A DNA stretch of 64,000 nt from Methanosarcina barkeri 3 (lineage in GTDB: Archaea > Halobacteriota > Methanosarcinia > Methanosarcinales > Methanosarcinaceae): positions 4,216,001 through 4,280,000 of the forward strand of contig NZ_CP009517.1 of the NCBI RefSeq assembly GCF_000970305.1, in the 5' to 3' direction. Of the stretch, positions 36,613 to 45,793 are shown piece after piece. The translations under genes were made by a program, and so were the position numbers. The notes beneath the pieces are model-generated. The model was not told where the DNA came from. It saw only the letters and a program-made list of their open reading frames with translations, and searched no databases. Position 1 is the stretch's first letter. Each line of letters starts with the position of its first letter.

Positions 36613-38007
36613 TTAATTTAAAAACTGACATACTTCCCACGCAAACTGTGGAGAAGTTTCTTTTCTGGCTGTACGTTTACTGAAGATGGTACGGCCTAAG
36701 ACCCGTTGAGGGGTATCAGTGCTCCCTTTCCCTGTATCTCTTTCTACAGGGAATTGACCGCTGCCTTTTGGCGTCAATGCTATATTAAAGGCGGCATTAA
36801 CATCGGCATGGTCAACGTGTCCGCAGTATGGACACTTAAATTGCTTGCTGTGTCGGTTGCCTTTATGTCCGCAGCGGCTGCATTTTTTGCTAGTCGCATG
36901 GGGATCAACATAAACTACCTCTACTCCTAGCAGCCTGGCTTTGTATTCAATAAACTGCTGAAGTTGCTGAAATGGCCAGCTGTTCAGGGAGTATTCACAA
37001 GACCATGATTGTTTTCCGGTTGTGTTTTTACTTTTGATAGAATATTTGTTGATTTCCTTACTTCTGTTTTTGTCCCTATTTTTTTCCCTTTTTCTTTTTC
37101 TACTTTTATTACTCTCGCCTTTTCCTATATCTCCAATCTTGCTGTTGAGTTTTCGGTTTCCTTTAAGGTTTTCCAGTTTAATACCACATTCGTTATATAG
37201 AGCGATATCAACAATCTTTCGGCTGATTTTATGGTTCAAGTCCTTTACAATATTTTTTTCCCTAATTTTTACAACTTTTAATTCTTTACTTTTGCCCATA
37301 TTATAGAGCCGCTTTTTAATGTTTTCGTATTTTTTATGCGTATGGTATCGCATTTTTCCTAACTTCCAGATTTTTCCTGATTCGGGATCCGCTAAAACTG
37401 CAATATGTCCTTTAGTATTGCGATCAACTCCTATATAGTGCTCTGAATTTTTGGGCTCGTCATCCGGGAAGACAACTGCTACATAAGCATAGATGTTATC
37501 GATTTCTATCTGGGGAATTTTTGTAAAATTACTGGAAAATTGATAGTTCAGTGAAAGTTTTAAACATGGAATTGTAATGGTTCGCTCCTTCCTGTCAACA
37601 CGGATTGCTCGAGAAGGAATAATCAACTTCACATTCTTTGCGGATCTGAAGTTCTGATTTCGGGAATATTTCTTAAGAATCTGGCAGGAAATAATTGACT
37701 TCAAGCCTATATGCTTTATATCTCCAGGAGAAAGAGCCTCAGATACCTGAAGTGAATAAGTCGAAGACAAAGAACCGAGAGAAGGAGGAGCGGAAGAAAT
37801 GATAGGAAAGTCAGAAGAAAACTCAGAAAAAGTTGAAAATGAGGATGAAGGGGAAGAGGGGAGAGAAGAAATAGGTTTTTGTATAGGAGGCGAGTTAAGG
37901 CCTCGGTTTTGAGTCTGATGCTTAATACAGAACTCAGCAACCTTTCGAGCCTTTTGGAGTTCCTCTGTAAAACTTCGATTGTGCTTGATTTTATAGGTCA
38001 GTAGCAT
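36613..38007 (-). CDS. tnpB: Solitary TnpB (IS200/IS605-type RNA-guided nuclease) with a low-complexity insert
   Basis: A 464-residue TnpB. RuvC-like catalytic residues are D195 (Y-I-G-V-D-R-N), E279 (K-L-E-N-L-K-G) and D402 (H-A-D-V-N-A-A-F). The zinc ribbon is C376/C379 and C392/C395. TnpB is an RNA-guided DNA nuclease that helps keep its element in place. There is no TnpA gene nearby, so this is an IS1341-like solitary form. Residues 36-90 are a Ser/Pro-rich stretch and 295-318 a K/R-rich one, both probably disordered. Element ends were not resolved; the guide RNA would lie at the gene's 3' end, toward 36613 and below. Confidence 0.88.
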   Translation of the reverse strand: MLLTYKIKHNRSFTEELQKARKVAEFCIKHQTQNRGLNSPPIQKPISSLPSSPSSSFSTFSEFSSDFPIISSAPPSLGSLSSTYSLQVSEALSPGDIKHIGLKSIISCQILKKYSRNQNFRSAKNVKLIIPSRAIRVDRKERTITIPCLKLSLNYQFSSNFTKIPQIEIDNIYAYVAVVFPDDEPKNSEHYIGVDRNTKGHIAVLADPESGKIWKLGKMRYHTHKKYENIKKRLYNMGKSKELKVVKIREKNIVKDLNHKISRKIVDIALYNECGIKLENLKGNRKLNSKIGDIGKGESNKSRKRKREKNRDKNRSKEINKYSIKSKNTTGKQSWSCEYSLNSWPFQQLQQFIEYKARLLGVEVVYVDPHATSKKCSRCGHKGNRHSKQFKCPYCGHVDHADVNAAFNIALTPKGSGQFPVERDTGKGSTDTPQRVLGRTIFSKRTARKETSPQFAWEVCQFLN

Positions 38008-39022
38008 CCGGGTTATTGCTCCACGGTCATTATTCAGTATATTTTTATAGAATATACATGTTTCTGAAGAAACTTATAAGATATATTTAATTTCTATATA
38101 TAATTAGCATAAAGATATTTAAGCATTTTGCCAGAGTACATAAAAAGACTTTCCTTTAATAAATGTCAAGAATTATCTTAAGCAGCAAAATCTGAATCGG
38201 TAGAAACTTTATAGTTAGATTTCACTAAAAATTATCTTATTTTTGAACATTAATTCTAGGTCGTCCGATATTACATAGTTAAAGTTATTTTCAAATGCTT
38301 AGAAGTAATTTTCAGGTCCTTTTTGTTCTGAATCTCAATACAACTGGAGATTATTTTATTTCTCACATAGAAACTTACCATTTATCATAATTAATCCAAT
38401 ACTGGTAATAACAACCAAATAACAAAAAGGAAAAATAATAATTGCCTGGTTAGAAAACAACTAGAACAAAAAGGAAAACATTGATCTTGAACATGATTTT
38501 CAGCAACAAAGGTTTTCTGAAATAGAACTTGGAGATTTAACTGAAAAATCAACGGAATTAAATATCTTAGCTAGATGAGGACAATATACAGTTTAGATTA
38601 TACTGATTAACCTACTAATATATAGAATATATTCAAAAACTATATAATATCGTTTACCTAATTATCTCGTGAAGGCTTTCCAGTACTTGCAAATAGATCT
38701 TATGGGCCATAGACAGTTCTCATCTGCGGCTCATAAGATCAACCTGAGATCCCTACTAATGTTGGTAACTGCAAGATTTAAAGGGTTTTTTTACAAGACA
38801 ATAGCTGAGGAAACTTAGAAAATATTCGAGATTCAGGTAGAGTAATATCAAAGAGAAATACCAAAGGGAAATGTCAAAGGGAAATGTAAAGAGAAATGTC
38901 AAAGGGAAATGTAAAGAGAAATGTCAATATTCTTGACTATGATAAGTACACGAGAATAATTTTTCTTTTAATTAATAAATGATATAGAATAAAAATTTGT
39001 GGATAAGGAAAGGAGTTGTGGA
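38008..39022. other. 1-kb spacer with repeat remnants
   Basis: No intact gene. Near 38466-38578 a short open segment (I-D-L-E-H-D-F-Q-Q-Q-R-F-S-E) ends at a stop, and its DNA resembles 43130-43185; both look like remnants of one dispersed element. The 25-bp repeat at 38869 is listed separately. A ribosome-binding site ggag lies just before 39023. Confidence 0.5.
38869..38927. repeat. 25-bp tandem repeat, two copies and a part
   Basis: Two exact 25-bp units starting aaatgtcaaagggaaatgta (38869-38893, 38894-38918) and a partial third. Confidence 0.88.
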
Positions 39023-39514
39023 ATGTTTACTATCAAAGAATCAAACCTTAACGAAGGTTACTTTGAAGGAACTAAACTTAAAAGACTTAACCTTCCAGGT
39101 GCTGAGCTTATGGAGGTAAACCTTGAAGGAACTAATCTTAAAGGGGCTAACCTTAAAGGAGCTAATCTTAAAGGAGCTAATCTTAAAGGAGCTAACCTTG
39201 AAGGAGCTGACCTAAGTTGGGCTATACTTAGAGGAGCTAATCTTGAGGCGACTAACCTTATAAAGGCTAATCTTAAAAAAGCTAACCTTAAAAAAGCTAA
39301 CCTTAAAGAGGCTGACCTTTTTATGGCTAATCTTGAGGGTGCTAATCTTAAAGAGACTCATTTTTTATCATTTAGTCAATTTTCAAAAGTAAAAACACTT
39401 TATGATGCAAAACTAGATGAAGAATTCCTAATACTATTAAAAGGGAAATACCCTTGCCTATTTAAATCACTAGAGCAACAGTTTTTAGAACATCAGAGCA
39501 GCCTCTTACTATAA
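39023..39514 (+). CDS. Short pentapeptide-repeat protein
   Basis: A 163-residue protein with about 20 pentapeptides of type A-N-L-K-G (residues about 10-115). A non-repeat tail (F-S-K-V-K-T-L-Y-D-A-K-L-D-E) matches the tail of the longer protein at 23472. The ATG at 39023 is preceded by ggag eight bases upstream; the in-frame GTG at 38999 lies before that site and is rejected. The shared tail shows that the two proteins belong to one family that differs in helix length. Function unknown. Confidence 0.88.
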   Translation: MFTIKESNLNEGYFEGTKLKRLNLPGAELMEVNLEGTNLKGANLKGANLKGANLKGANLEGADLSWAILRGANLEATNLIKANLKKANLKKANLKEADLFMANLEGANLKETHFLSFSQFSKVKTLYDAKLDEEFLILLKGKYPCLFKSLEQQFLEHQSSLLL

Positions 39515-39603
39515 AACATTGCTATTTTCATTGATTTTATCTTTTTCTTCAAAACTCAACAGCAAGACAGTTGAAGATTTAACGTATTGGTTTTTCAGTT
39601 AAA

Positions 39604-39936
39604 CTACTTAAATTCCATTCCTGTTAAGTGTCTCTCAACGATCATGACATTAATATCCTTATATCTTGTAAATACTTTATAAATCCAATTAGAGACATTT
39701 TTATATCGAATTATCTCATCAGAATACTTTATAAATGCAATTAGATACTTTTTTATACTGCATTGTCTCATCAATTTACCAGATTTAACTTCCTGTTCGG
39801 CCTCAGTTAATAGTTCTTCCGGTGTTTCTGCGGTCAATTCGGTAAGATATTTTATAGCTAACCAGGAATTATTTTCCGTGCTCGGTTGCGGGTTTTGATT
39901 GTCAAAACATTTCCAAAGTACCGGATCGTTATGCAA
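39604..39936 (-). pseudogene. Fragment of a tyrosine recombinase (integrase), N-terminal part
   Basis: The 110-residue frame resembles the N-terminal SAM-like core-binding domain of archaeal integrases: Y-L-T-E-L-T-A-E-T-P-E-E-L-L-T-E-A-E-Q-E, then K-L-M-R-Q-C-S-I-K-K-Y-L-I-A-F. The catalytic R-H-R-Y domain is absent, and the frame ends at a stop soon after. It opens at TTG without a ribosome-binding site. I read it as a remnant of an integrated element. The assignment rests on pattern memory and could be wrong. Confidence 0.55.
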
Positions 39937-40113
39937 GTCGTTAAAGTTTATGAGAAAAATACTCAGGCTTATAATCTATTAACTTCGTTATAATCTATTA
40001 ACTTAGGACCGACACTTTGACAGGAGTATTCCGCTTGGTAATTTTCAAACAGGCTATATTACAGAATACTTGTGTACACGGAACAATTTTTACAGGTATA
40101 TTAGAGGTATACG

Positions 40114-40437
40114 ATGGAGACTAGAGATACAGTATTTCTTGTTGTGATGGTTCTGTCATCCTTTCTTCTATCCTTTGAGTGGCTTAGAAGGTTTACATAT
40201 AAACCCACAAATCCCCTGATCATTCTTTCGGTCATGATTCTTGTCGGAACATTAGCTGTCATGCTTATCTCTGTTAACAATAGGCTTCAGGAGCTCGAAA
40301 ACAAGATGGAAGCTAAGGACCGTACCCTCAAGGTCAATATGGAAAATACAGAAACAAAGATTGAAGAAAGGATGAATGAGCTATCAAGCAAAATTGACAA
40401 TGCAGTTTACGAATTCAACCGTAGAAAATATCACTAA
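40114..40437 (+). CDS. Small membrane protein with coiled-coil tail
   Basis: A 107-residue protein. Two transmembrane helices (about 6-22 and 32-53) are followed by a heptad-patterned helix rich in E, K and M (about 56-100), which should form a coiled coil in the cytoplasm or outside. An agaggt precedes the ATG. I do not recognise a family with known function. Neighbours give no clue. Confidence 0.65.
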   Translation: METRDTVFLVVMVLSSFLLSFEWLRRFTYKPTNPLIILSVMILVGTLAVMLISVNNRLQELENKMEAKDRTLKVNMENTETKIEERMNELSSKIDNAVYEFNRRKYH

Positions 40438-40957
40438 TTTCATATATAACTTTTTATTTTAGGGCAAAGCCTTTAATTTCCTATTTTAAAGAAGCATATT
40501 TCGAATCCCCAGGATTTGTTAACAATCAAATCTAATTTTTTATCCAGAAGTATTTAGTATTTTTATAATATGCCCTTTATAGGCTGGAATCCTCGATATA
40601 TGCGGCGTTAATTAAAAGAAAAATAATTCAAGTACTTTTTGAATGAACTCTCAGAATGGACTATCGGAATGGACCTTCAAGCTTCATTCAGTTTTGAATT
40701 TAATTTATTGATATTTATCTTACTTTTAATCCTAAAATATGCTAATTTTTCTAATGTAATTACTACCCAGCTAGACGTTTCGGGCACAGGTTCCTTGATT
40801 TAGTAAACTATATATATTGGTTCTTCTGTAGAACAGAAAAGATCTGAATCTGAACAGTTATAAAATAATTGTTTAGATATTCTGTATCGCAAGTTATTAT
40901 TACTCAGAGTTAGTATTATTTGGTTACTTGTGTAAGCAGGTAAAGAAGGAAACCTAT
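40438..40957. other. AT-rich spacer without a gene
   Basis: No ORF, repeat array or RNA gene recognised. An aagga at 40946-40950 serves the next gene. Confidence 0.5.
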
Positions 40958-41260
40958 ATGCACTTTAGTCTGGAACCGATTGGCATTATTACAAAGGTTG
41001 CAAATAAGTCGGAAATTTTGATTTATTCTGATTTTGAACAGGTTATAAGAAATATCATGTCCAAAATAGGAGAAGGGGCTGAGAAAGGACAGAAGCTTCT
41101 GGTCATCCATAAAAGTAACAACCAGAAGCAGGTGGATGGTCACCAGGTCCAGGTCACGAAAGCGACTTTACTGGAAAGAAAAGGTAATTTGCTGACAATA
41201 TCCAAAATAGAAGCAAACGAAGATTCAGTAATCGATGTTCGACTTGACCTTACCGCTTGA
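40958..41260 (+). CDS. Small conserved protein, TrmO/TsaA-like N-terminus
   Basis: A 100-residue protein starting M-H-F-S-L-E-P-I-G-I-I. That start recalls the TsaA/TrmO beta-barrel (tRNA m6t6A methyltransferase), but the protein is shorter than the family and lacks its later motifs. The start at 40958 is supported by aagga seven bases upstream; the ten residues before it look non-coding. The sequence is well structured (alternating strands and one helix) and has normal codon use. Function unknown. Confidence 0.6.
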   Translation: MHFSLEPIGIITKVANKSEILIYSDFEQVIRNIMSKIGEGAEKGQKLLVIHKSNNQKQVDGHQVQVTKATLLERKGNLLTISKIEANEDSVIDVRLDLTA

Positions 41261-41891
41261 TTTTCTTAGGTTTCTATAGAGGCTATAAGCCTATTAAGTC
41301 TCGTCTCTTTTCTCTTTCTTGCTGGATAGCTTTGATTGGGCCTCAGGAAGGGCTGATAGAATTAACCTCAAAAAAATGGATTAAAAATATAAAAATATGA
41401 TTAGAATTCCATAACTTGTCCGGACTCCATGATCTGATGAACTCACTGACTAAATGAGCCAGTGACCGAATGAGTCCAGTCACCGAATGAGTCCAGTCAC
41501 CGAATGAGTCCAGTCACCGAATGAGTCCAGTCACCGAATGAGTTTCATTGATTAGAACGGAAATTACATCTGTTTCTTTACTTTTTTCCTTCTGTGTAGT
41601 ACTGTCTTTCAACAATCTATTTCATCGGCAAGTATCTCAGGATAACTCTGAACACGCAGTAAATATAAGACTTCAGTATCTATAAAGCGTATTGAACAAT
41701 AAATCATATAATTGCTATAAAGCATTTTTGATATTGACCTGTAGTAAAGTCTATTGAGATGTCTCTTGATATCTACTTTCTGCATAACAGTTAAAAAATT
41801 AAAAATAAGATTAAAAAATAAGAATAGATTAATAAAGCAAGTAATGAAAGCTCAAAGCTTTCTATTAACTTTCAGACATTCGAGGGAAAAC
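41261..41891. other. Spacer upstream of the FEN1 gene
   Basis: Non-coding. It holds the 17-bp array listed separately. The frame that begins at 41754 is open in line with FEN1 but has no ribosome-binding site or family resemblance. Confidence 0.55.
41465..41543. repeat. 17-bp tandem repeat, four copies and a part
   Basis: Four exact copies of accgaatgagtccagtc (41465-41532) and a partial fifth. Confidence 0.94.
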
Positions 41892-42908
41892 ATGGGCACA
41901 GATATAGGCGACCTGCTCCAGAAAAGAAAAGTTGAGCTTTCGGATCTTACAAATCAGGTAGTTGCAATCGATGCATTTAATACGCTGCACCAGTTTTTGA
42001 GCATCATTCGCCAGCGGGATGGAAGTCCTCTGGTTGATTCTGCAGGGAGAGTAACCTCCCATCTCTCAGGCCTGCTCTACCGAACAGCGAGCCTTGTAGA
42101 AGCCGGTGTCAAACCTCTTTTTGTTTTTGACGGCAAACCTCCTGATCTCAAGTCCGAAACCCTGAACCGAAGAAAAGAAGTAAGGGAATCCTCCAGGGAA
42201 AAATGGGAGAATGCAAAAGCTGTAGGGGACCTGGAGTCGGCGTATAAGTATGCTCAGGCTTCTTCGAAAGTAAATCAGGAAATTGTTGAAGATTCCAAAT
42301 ATCTCCTCAACGTTATGGGAGTTCCCTTTGTTCAGGCCCCCTGCGAAGGCGAAGCACAGGCTGCACACATGGTTCTCAAAAAAGACGCCAACTGCGTTGC
42401 TTCGCAGGATTACGACTCCTTTCTTTTCGGGGCTCCGATTGTTGTCAGAAACCTGGCTGTAACAGGAAAACGGAAGCTTCCGGGAAAGAACATGTATGTT
42501 GATGTCGAACCAGAAAAAATCGAGCTGGACGAGACCCTCGAAGCCCTGGAAATTACACGGGAGCAGCTTATAGATATCGCTATCTGTGTGGGCACGGATT
42601 ATAACAAAGGGCTGGAGAAAGTAGGCCCGAAAACAGCCCTTAAATTAATTAAAAAGCACGGGGATATTTATTCCGTACTTAACGAAAAAAAAGCAGAAAT
42701 TGAAGCTGTGGATCAGATAAGAGACATTTTTCTCCATCCTGAAGTAACGGATGATTACAAAATAAGATGGGAAAAACCTGACTCTGAAAAACTTCTCGAA
42801 TTTCTATGCGAGGGGCACGATTTCTCGATTGATAGGGTAGGAAAAGCTGCAGAACGACTTAAAACGGCCTCAGGAGCTAGACAGAAAACTCTTGATCAGT
42901 GGTTTTAA
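41892..42908 (+). CDS. fen: Flap endonuclease 1
   Basis: A 338-residue FEN1/XPG nuclease that cuts 5' flaps in Okazaki-fragment processing and repair. The start M-G-T-D-I-G-D-L-L is the family N-terminus; a gaggga lies just upstream. Catalytic acidic residues are seen in [32 protein letters not shown] and V-G-T-D-Y-N-K-G. The C-terminus Q-K-T-L-D-Q-W-F is a PCNA-binding box. Complete. Confidence 0.96.
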   Translation: MGTDIGDLLQKRKVELSDLTNQVVAIDAFNTLHQFLSIIRQRDGSPLVDSAGRVTSHLSGLLYRTASLVEAGVKPLFVFDGKPPDLKSETLNRRKEVRESSREKWENAKAVGDLESAYKYAQASSKVNQEIVEDSKYLLNVMGVPFVQAPCEGEAQAAHMVLKKDANCVASQDYDSFLFGAPIVVRNLAVTGKRKLPGKNMYVDVEPEKIELDETLEALEITREQLIDIAICVGTDYNKGLEKVGPKTALKLIKKHGDIYSVLNEKKAEIEAVDQIRDIFLHPEVTDDYKIRWEKPDSEKLLEFLCEGHDFSIDRVGKAAERLKTASGARQKTLDQWF

Positions 42909-43731
42909 GTGATTTTCGTTCAAAACCATTAATTTTCTAATTTTTTATATATTATACATATGTCGTTGTCCTTAACTCTTCATTCAAGGAGGTTTGAGAC
43001 AGACAAGAATAGGACTGAAATCTTCCCATAAAGAGCACTCAATGTCCATACGCAATTTAGTTTAGATCCAAAAGGCTCTTCGCGGTTTTATGTAGGTTGA
43101 AAATAATGATACAGTTGCAAAGTAACCAGACAAAAAGAGAAACATTAAGCTTGAATGTGATATTCAACCACAAATGTTACTAAATTTTAGATATGTTACT
43201 TTGAGATTTAAGAATATATGTAAGTTATCCACTCGAAACAGCGAAAAGCCAACATAGTAGTATTTTAGCTTATTAATATTTTATTTTTTTAATGTTTTAG
43301 CTTTTTAGCCTATTAGTATTTTAGATTTTTATTATTTTGGCTTTTTAGCTTATTAGTATTTTAGCTTATTAGTATTTTAGCTTATATCTGTAATCCGTTT
43401 AGTGATATATATAAAATATTACATTAAACTGGTAAACATTCACATATGTAGGCAAGATGATAGTCATAGATAACACTTCGAGAACTACAATTACTTGTTA
43501 AGGTAGTATAATTAAATGAAAAATAAAGCATGAAAGTTTTCCAGCTGGTAGTGTGTCAATTTTTCTGTAAAATCATAAATCTTAATAAATTAGCCATTGG
43601 AAAATCCAATATCAAGAGAACTGAATTATGGCCAGTGTATAAAAATTTGACTCTGAATTTACAGAAAATTCGAAAACCCTGAATTCCAGTTAAAAATGCA
43701 TACAAATAATTGAGATATTTGAAGGAAAAAA
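42909..43731. other. Spacer with repeats and a dispersed-element remnant
   Basis: No gene. The stretch 43130-43185 resembles 38466-38515. The A/T-rich array at 43258 is listed separately. Confidence 0.5.
43258..43384. repeat. Degenerate A/T-rich tandem repeat around ttagcttattagtatt
   Basis: About six imperfect units of 16-18 bp built on ttagctt, tattagtatt and ttttag. Confidence 0.75.
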
Positions 43732-44568
43732 ATGGATACGAATACAATTGATTGGAATGAAGTTTGGAAAAATCAGATGTTGAAAAACGTAGGTTCAAAT
43801 CCTGCCGACGATTATGCATCTCTCTGGAGTAAACGATTGAATGCAAAATTGTTTTGGGAAATAACAATGGAAAACGACAAAGGAAGAATTGAGAAGACAA
43901 TGAATAGTCTTCCAATAACTTCTAAATCTCGAGTGCTCGATATAGGTTCAGGTCCTGGAGTTCTTTCAATTTTAGTTTCTAAAAAAGCAGCTCATGTCAC
44001 AGCTGTAGAACCTTCAAGGGAAATGATGAGTATTTTGCAGGATAACATCAAAAAATTTGATATTACCAATATTAATTGTGTAAATAAACGTTGGGAAGAT
44101 GTGGATACAGAAACAGATCTTGAAGGTCCGTACGATATAGTTTTTGCTTCATACTCTCTCGGGATGGTTGACATAAAAAATGCAATAATAAAAATGATTT
44201 CTTCTTCTTCAAGTAGTGTGCACCTGTATTGGATTGCAGGAAGCAATTTATGGGATATATATTCCCCTGAGATCTGGCCTGTTCTTCATGGTAAGGATTA
44301 TCAACCTATGCCAAAAAGCAATATTTTATATAATGTTCTATATCAGATGGGTATTTATCCTAATGTAAATGTGTCCGAATTAAACTATAGAAATAGATTT
44401 TCGTCTTTTGATGAAGCTGTCGAGTATTGTATTCCTATGTATAAAATTACAAATTCCTATCAAGAGCAGGTGCTTCGTGATTATCTAAAACGTATTCTAA
44501 AAAACAGGGATGGTTTTTTGACTATCGAAGCTCAAACCAATCATGTAGAAATGTGGTGGCAAAAGTAA
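43732..44568 (+). CDS. Class I SAM-dependent methyltransferase
   Basis: A 278-residue methyltransferase. Motif I is V-L-D-I-G-S-G-P-G-V-L (about 68-78), and motif II T-A-V-E-P-S-R-E-M ends in the acidic residue that binds the ribose. Y-D-I-V-F-A-S-Y-S-L is motif IV. The N-terminus W-N-E-V-W-K and the late W-W-Q-K recall methanogen methyltransferases found beside metal-chelate transporters; the ABC cassette lies 0.7 kb downstream on the same strand. Substrate unknown. A gaagga precedes the ATG. Confidence 0.8.
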   Translation: MDTNTIDWNEVWKNQMLKNVGSNPADDYASLWSKRLNAKLFWEITMENDKGRIEKTMNSLPITSKSRVLDIGSGPGVLSILVSKKAAHVTAVEPSREMMSILQDNIKKFDITNINCVNKRWEDVDTETDLEGPYDIVFASYSLGMVDIKNAIIKMISSSSSSVHLYWIAGSNLWDIYSPEIWPVLHGKDYQPMPKSNILYNVLYQMGIYPNVNVSELNYRNRFSSFDEAVEYCIPMYKITNSYQEQVLRDYLKRILKNRDGFLTIEAQTNHVEMWWQK

Positions 44569-44780
44569 ATTGGTGTATTTTATCCTCAAGGATTTTTATC
44601 GGGAAATTTGTGTTCAGAAAATATTTTCAAAAATCAAACTCCGTAATTCATATTAGGAATTACACAAACTTACTTTCCGCGGACGCACAAAAATACTATT
44701 GATTTTTATCAAAATGGTAGTCATTAAAAAGTTGACCATTCTTTGATGAATTATTTTGGGCAAATGGGCAAATAATTTCT

Positions 44781-44970
44781 CATGCGTCTTCGGTTAAGTA
44801 AGAAATCGTGATAAATTGTGTCAATTTCAGCAACATTTGACAAAATTCTAATGTGTTATGAGCCGGAACAGGGCATCGATTTTATGTAAATAGGCCAAAA
44901 TTTAAGGACGGCTTCTAGTGCAAAATCGATAGCTTTCAGGCAAGAAAATTCCTTAACCGATGACCAATGA
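44781..44970 (+). pseudogene. Decayed istB (IS21-type) remnant, upstream copy
   Basis: One frame reads R-F-Y-V-N-R-P-K-F-K-D-G-F, stop, C-K-I-D-S-F-Q-A-R-K-F-L-N-R, which resembles the region before the Walker A motif of IstB ATPases. Several stops break it, and it ends before the P-loop. About 190 bp match the copy at 48966 at roughly three-quarters identity by eye. The rest of 44569-45253 holds no gene. Confidence 0.6.
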
Positions 44971-45253
44971 ATAATTTCTACTTCTGTGTACATCTGCGGA
45001 ATGTAGGATAAACATCAATTCTAAACTATTCAAATAAAACTGATTTTGAAATCAAAACCTGTTGCTTAGTTTCCTACAAAAAACCCTAGATAGAGTCTAT
45101 GACTTGAAATCGTCTGCGTCCATCCGTAATATCTGCAATTAGCTGAAAATATTTAGAACCAGCTTACTTGGAAAAAGTTTGCAATAAATTCGCAGTGATA
45201 TTTTCCAAGAAGCTAAAAAATTATTATAAAATTATATGAGGGATACGAATAAA

Positions 45254-45772
45254 ATGAAATTTGAGAAAATAATATTGTTTTCATTAGCGGTTACAATCCT
45301 TATTAGCTCAACAGCAATAGCAGAAGAAGTGAAAATTATACGAACTCTTTCAACAACTGAACCTGCTGAAAATTCAGAGTTTTCTGTTACTCTTAACGTA
45401 TCAGGGACGAACGTAGCTGGTATTGTTGAAAGTATTCCGGAAGGATTTTCTTACATTGGCACAAGCCATCCAGAAACGCAGACTAGCCAATCTAAACAAA
45501 AAATCTTTTTTTCGGTTATAGGGGAAACAGAAATCACATATCGAGTAAAAGCACCTTTAGCTGGAGGCGGAGCATTTACAGGAACATGGTATGATCCTCT
45601 GGATAAAACCGAAGGAGTAATTGCAAATACAGATGTGATCGTTAAATCAAACTACTCCAGCAAAAGTGAAGCACAACCACAGGAACCTGAATCGAAAAGT
45701 ACACCTTTTTTAAGTACTGTAGCAATGATCGCGATAATTGGTTTATCAGCTTATTGTTTAAGAGATTATTAG
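45254..45772 (+). CDS. Secreted Ig-like surface protein with C-terminal membrane anchor
   Basis: A 172-residue exported protein. A signal peptide (about 1-23) is followed by a beta-sandwich domain of a type common in methanogen surface proteins: R-T-L-S-T-T-E-P-A-E-N-S-E-F-S-V-T-L, then I-P-E-G-F-S-Y-I-G-T. A short linker and a transmembrane helix (about 147-166) end the protein. The ATG at 45254 is preferred over 45236, as gaggga lies between them as a ribosome-binding site. It is 21 bases upstream of the binding-protein gene and surely co-transcribed, which suggests a part in the uptake system. Confidence 0.75.
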   Translation: MKFEKIILFSLAVTILISSTAIAEEVKIIRTLSTTEPAENSEFSVTLNVSGTNVAGIVESIPEGFSYIGTSHPETQTSQSKQKIFFSVIGETEITYRVKAPLAGGGAFTGTWYDPLDKTEGVIANTDVIVKSNYSSKSEAQPQEPESKSTPFLSTVAMIAIIGLSAYCLRDY

Positions 45773-45793
45773 AGCGGAAGGAGAACACAGTAG

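Noticed and set aside
36706-37306. Several plus-strand frames opposite tnpB
   Set aside because: They are shadows of the coding strand, with hydrophobic low-complexity products.
41754-41891. 46-residue N-terminal extension of FEN1
   Set aside because: FEN1 proteins start at M-G-x-x-I, and the ribosome-binding site is just before 41892.
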